Shown here piece by piece: positions 61,275 to 64,000 of a stretch of 64,000 nucleotides of DNA. The notes under the pieces were generated by a model that was given only the letters and a program-made list of their open reading frames with translations, was not told the DNA's origin and ran no database searches. Source of the DNA: Halomonas cupida (GTDB lineage: Bacteria; Pseudomonadota; Gammaproteobacteria; Pseudomonadales; Halomonadaceae); contig NZ_FRCA01000017.1 in NCBI RefSeq assembly GCF_900142755.1, positions 1,595-65,594 on the forward strand. The letters are read 5' to 3'. How positions within the stretch are numbered: the stretch's first letter is position 1; every line of letters begins with the position of its first letter. The translations under genes were made by a program, and so were the position numbers.

Positions 61275-62192
61275 TTGTCCAACGCCGCACCCTCAGCCGT
61301 CGACACCTTGCCTGAAGCACTGCGTTTCAGCTCCCCGGCACCATTGGTCGATATAGGCGCCAACCTGACCCATGAGAGCTTTGCGCAGGATCTCGAGCCG
61401 ACGCTCAGCCGGGCACGTGCTGCTGGTGTGGACACCCTGATCATCACCGGTACCGACGTTGAGCATGCACGTCAGGCACTGGCGCTCAGTCACCGCTACC
61501 CGGGGCTCTATGCCACTGCTGGCGTGCATCCCCACGATGCCAGTGAGTGGACTCCTGAGGTGCAGGCGGCCATGGCGGAGTTGTACCGGGACCCGTTGGT
61601 AGTGGCTGTGGGCGAATGCGGGCTCGACTTCCATCGCAACTTCTCGACACCCCAGCAACAGGAACATGCCTTCGAGGCACAACTGGCTCTGGCCGCCGAC
61701 AACGGTCTTCCACTGTTCGTACATGAACGGGATGCCGGCGAGCGGATGAGCAGTATCCTGCGCAGTTGGCGCGACGATATCCGCCACGCCGTGGTGCACT
61801 GCTTCACCGCCGACCGCGAGACACTACACCGCTATCTCGACCTCGACCTGCACATCGGCCTGACCGGCTGGATCTGTGATGAACGCCGAGGCCACCATCT
61901 ACGCGAACTGGTGGCAGACATACCGAGCCATCGCCTGATGGTCGAAACCGATTGCCCTTATTTGCTACCGCGCAATCTTCCGGCCAAGCTCAAGGGACGT
62001 CGCCACGAGCCGGCGCTGCTGCCATGGATCGTGCGCGAGATAGCCCACTGGCGCAACGAAAGCGAAGCCCAGTTGGCCATCAGCAGTGCCGCGACAGCAC
62101 GTAGGTTCTTTGCTCTTGAAACCGACCTGGCTCTTGAAACCGACCTGGCTCTCGACACTGACCGGTTCCGGCCCGGGGGAGGCTCGGACTGA
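61275..62192 (+). CDS. tatD: TatD family metal-dependent deoxyribonuclease
   Basis: This 305-residue TIM-barrel hydrolase has metal sites in LVDIGANLTHE, AGVHPHD, VGECGLDFHRN, VHCFT and VETDCPYLLPR. E. coli TatD has a 3-prime exonuclease role in DNA repair. Compared with its 260 residues there is a 20-residue N-terminal extension and a C-terminal tail with ALETDL twice, then ALDTDR. The start is TTG at 61275, preceded by GGGAG at six-base spacing. The asparagine in GANLT replaces one His of the usual HxH pair, as in TatD itself. Confidence 0.92.
   Translation: MSNAAPSAVDTLPEALRFSSPAPLVDIGANLTHESFAQDLEPTLSRARAAGVDTLIITGTDVEHARQALALSHRYPGLYATAGVHPHDASEWTPEVQAAMAELYRDPLVVAVGECGLDFHRNFSTPQQQEHAFEAQLALAADNGLPLFVHERDAGERMSSILRSWRDDIRHAVVHCFTADRETLHRYLDLDLHIGLTGWICDERRGHHLRELVADIPSHRLMVETDCPYLLPRNLPAKLKGRRHEPALLPWIVREIAHWRNESEAQLAISSAATARRFFALETDLALETDLALDTDRFRPGGGSD
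62112..62165 (+). repeat. Three 18-bp tandem repeats at the 3-prime end of tatD
   Basis: The units at 62112, 62130 and 62148 encode ALETDL, ALETDL and ALDTDR. The first two are identical at the DNA level and the third has diverged. They lie past the conserved TatD fold, so copy number is unlikely to matter for catalysis. Confidence 0.85.
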
Positions 62193-62247
62193 TGTCACCC
62201 ACCGTTCACACCGTCATGAATAACCATTTCCCCAGGGAGTCCTGAAC

Positions 62248-62727
62248 ATGGACGACATTCCAGCTTTCATCGCCGTGGAAACCGGCGAAGATGGTGGCCT
62301 GCCCCTCTCCATCGCCTGGAGCCTGCCGGATGGCACCATCAAGCACACTCTGATTCAGCCCGACGATAACTGGCTGGACAACGAAACCGTCTCGCTCGGC
62401 GACTACAGTCTCGAAGAACTCTCCAGCATCGGAGTCAGTCCGCTGGACGTGATTCGCGAACTTGAGACAGACCACTTCAATGCCACCCTCTACACTGCGG
62501 GCGTCTTCGACGATGAGGCGGCCATCTCGCGGATATTTGATACCTATGGCATGGACCCCTTCGTCGAACTGGCGCCAGCCGAGTCACTGTATCCAGACCT
62601 TGTTCCCGGCGAGTGGGCCCGTGCGCGTAATGAGGTATTCAGCCATCTGGGGCTCGAACCCATGCGTCCAGAGCAGGAAATCGAGGTCATGCTGCATCTC
62701 CACCAGCACCTGCTGAACACGGACTGA
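62248..62727 (+). CDS. Conserved hypothetical protein (159 residues)
   Basis: This acidic, soluble protein of 159 residues begins DDIPAFIAVETGEDGGLPLSI, with a strand pattern that faintly recalls an RNase H-like exonuclease fold. The metal-binding DEDD residues are not clearly conserved (ETG replaces DxE). AGGGAG lies upstream at eight-base spacing. No function can be assigned. It follows tatD by 55 bases on the same strand and may be co-transcribed. Confidence 0.75.
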   Translation: MDDIPAFIAVETGEDGGLPLSIAWSLPDGTIKHTLIQPDDNWLDNETVSLGDYSLEELSSIGVSPLDVIRELETDHFNATLYTAGVFDDEAAISRIFDTYGMDPFVELAPAESLYPDLVPGEWARARNEVFSHLGLEPMRPEQEIEVMLHLHQHLLNTD

Positions 62728-62735
62728 CCCGTTGC

Positions 62736-63386
62736 TCAGGCGGGCTGAGGGGTTCCTCGGCCCGCCTTCGGGCGTTCCGTGACAAGGCGCTCCCGGCCAG
62801 CCTTCACGGCATCACGCAGTGCCACTCCCCGATGGTAGAGTTCGCGCAGGGCACGCTCCAGAGCGGCGGCCCGCAACGGCAGCCCCTCGCTGACATAACG
62901 GTCGGCGCGCGCGCTCACTCGCGCCTCGAAGGCCTCTCGATCGACTTCCACATCGCCCAGATTATCGACACTGACGTGAAAGCGGATACCACAGGCACGG
63001 CTGAGCACCAGCTCCAGCGCCTGGGGCGCGATCTCGACCTTCTCGAAGTCATGCTGCTGCTGTGCATCACGACCATCCGGGATGTACCAGTAACCGTAAT
63101 CCTCCAATAATCGACGGCGTTCACCGGCAATGCACCAATGACTGATCTCGTGCAGAGCGCTGGTGTAGAACCCCCGAGCGAAGATCACACGATGCCAGGC
63201 GCAGTCGGCATCCGCCGGCAGATACAGCGGCTCGTCACCACCGCGCACCAGACGGGTGTTGAAGGTATCGACAAACAGGCCGTCGAACAGCGCGATGATA
63301 TCTTCCAGGCGATGTTCGGCGCGTCGAGTATCACTGGCCGGTGCGATTTGCAACGAGTTTGCAGGCGATGGAACGGTTTCAGACAT
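62736..63386 (-). CDS. epmC: Elongation factor P hydroxylase (EpmC/YfcM family)
   Basis: This 216-residue protein has the YfcM signature: IIALFDGLFVDTFNTRLVRG, then DEPLYLPAD, and ALHEISHWCIAGERRRLLEDYGYWY, which carries the HExxH-like iron-binding HEISHW. EpmC hydroxylates the beta-lysyl-lysine of EF-P. Start 63386 (MSETVPSP) is favoured because the 60-codon upstream extension is not family-like; no strong ribosome site is seen. E. coli YfcM is about 182 residues; the difference is mostly a C-terminal Arg/Lys-rich tail. epmA and epmB are not in the window. Confidence 0.9.
   Translation of the reverse strand: MSETVPSPANSLQIAPASDTRRAEHRLEDIIALFDGLFVDTFNTRLVRGGDEPLYLPADADCAWHRVIFARGFYTSALHEISHWCIAGERRRLLEDYGYWYIPDGRDAQQQHDFEKVEIAPQALELVLSRACGIRFHVSVDNLGDVEVDREAFEARVSARADRYVSEGLPLRAAALERALRELYHRGVALRDAVKAGRERLVTERPKAGRGTPQPA
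62739..62766 (+). terminator. Hairpin between convergent hypothetical and epmC genes
   Basis: GGCGGGCTGAGG pairs with CCTCGGCCCGCC (one wobble) around GGTT. It lies 12 bases after the hypothetical gene's stop and inside the last codons of epmC. No T-run is present. Confidence 0.35.
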
Positions 63387-63657
63387 GGAGGGTAAGAAGA
63401 AACTTCCAGGGTTGATGATCGGCAAGGTGGTCGATGAAAAGGCCGGTGACAACAAGCCCACGGGCTCGTGCTGGCCAGGCGCCATAGTGTACACCAGCGG
63501 GCAATACCATGATGCCCCGCCATGAACCAGAAACCTGAATCTCGATGCGCCAGAACAGTGCAACATTGATACACTTCAGCAAGCTGTCATTCACAAGACA
63601 TGACCGGCTTTCTCACCGGGCAAGACGCCCATCCGACTCTGCATGGAGCATACAGCA

Positions 63658-64000
63658 GTGCGTGTTCTTCCTACGGACCTGGTGTCCACCAGCCGCCGCG
63701 AAAGCTGGCCGCTGATTCGTCTGGCTCTGCCCATCTGTGGGGCTCAACTCGCCCAGGCGGGCATGAGTGTTGTCGACATAATGATGACTGGCCGCCACAG
63801 CGCCACCGACCTCGCGGCAGTGTCGGTCGGCGCCAGCCTGTGGATGCCATTGATGCTGTTCATGACCGGGACCCTGATGGGGCTGACACCGATCGTGGCA
63901 CACCTGCTCGGTGGCGGTCGCCGTCAGCAGATTCGGCCCAATGTCCACCAGGCCCTGTGGATCGGCGTGGCCATGGGGATCATTGCCGCGCTGGTGCTGT
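63658..64000 (+). CDS. MATE family efflux transporter (partial, runs off window end)
   Basis: The open frame continues to the last base with no stop. It encodes RRESWPLIRLALPICGAQLAQAG at the first helix (split here by its start), then SVVDIMMTGRHSATDLAAVSVG and TGTLMGLTPIVAHLLGGG, which match NorM-type multidrug/Na+ antiporters. A GTG at 63658 has GGAG nine bases upstream; an ATG at 63643 is in the same frame with no ribosome site. About a quarter of a 450-residue protein is visible. Confidence 0.88.
   Translation, partial: MRVLPTDLVSTSRRESWPLIRLALPICGAQLAQAGMSVVDIMMTGRHSATDLAAVSVGASLWMPLMLFMTGTLMGLTPIVAHLLGGGRRQQIRPNVHQALWIGVAMGIIAALVL

Overview
The window reads as a chromosomal segment of a GC-rich gammaproteobacterium, most probably a member of the Halomonadaceae (Halomonas-like). 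This is inferred from protein flavour and gene order; no database search was possible. Pointers are a Pseudomonas-type order sdhCDAB-sucAB-lpd-sucCD with gltA divergent, a Pseudomonas-like gts glucose/mannose ABC locus with a two-component pair, gammaproteobacterial RNase II, EpmC, SlyA, Uup, TatD and FadBA, and bacterial tRNA genes with encoded CCA. No phage, plasmid, transposase or CRISPR genes were seen; the accessory content is mostly intergenic repeats.

Layout. 0.5-7.1 kb: an SSS-family sodium/solute symporter, a GlxA-type regulator translationally coupled to an MFS carrier, then ycjX-ycjF. 7.3-16.8 kb: a sugar ABC importer (ATPase, two permeases, binding protein; minus strand), an AGE-family sugar epimerase/isomerase, an OmpR-type two-component system, and a Cof-type HAD phosphatase. 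16.9-24.2 kb: a complete N-acetylglucosamine PTS operon (minus strand): GntR regulator, NagA deacetylase, SIS-domain glucosamine-6-phosphate deaminase, a IIA-HPr-EI fusion and an EIICB permease. 24.5-30.4 kb: RNase II, a Tat-exported amidohydrolase, and a glycosyltransferase/flippase-like pair. 30.7-44.2 kb: the TCA cluster. 44.6-48.7 kb: a hydroxyacid dehydrogenase, a DnaA-box-rich intergenic region, tRNA-Glu and tRNA-Ala, gltX, and an XRE regulator. 48.7-64 kb: lipoprotein, DJ-1 protein, PhnA/YjdM, PEBP protein, flavodoxin-like reductase, fadBA, DUF5924 protein, SlyA, UspA, Uup, TatD, EpmC, and the start of a MATE efflux gene cut by the window end.

The metabolic logic is sugar uptake (symporter, ABC, PTS), amino-sugar breakdown, fatty-acid beta-oxidation and the oxidative TCA cycle.

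The most unusual content is non-coding. A roughly 165-175 bp element built of five consecutive hairpins occurs five times (1-93 partial, 7101-7273, 10369-10542, 44191-44354, 51427-51599), once inside the sugar ABC operon. A 51-bp REP-like unit is duplicated in frame inside the start of nagA. Inverted copies of another palindromic element bracket the two-component genes, and heptamer minisatellites occur at three places. A five-fold, 11-bp-phased motif array lies upstream of the GntR gene.
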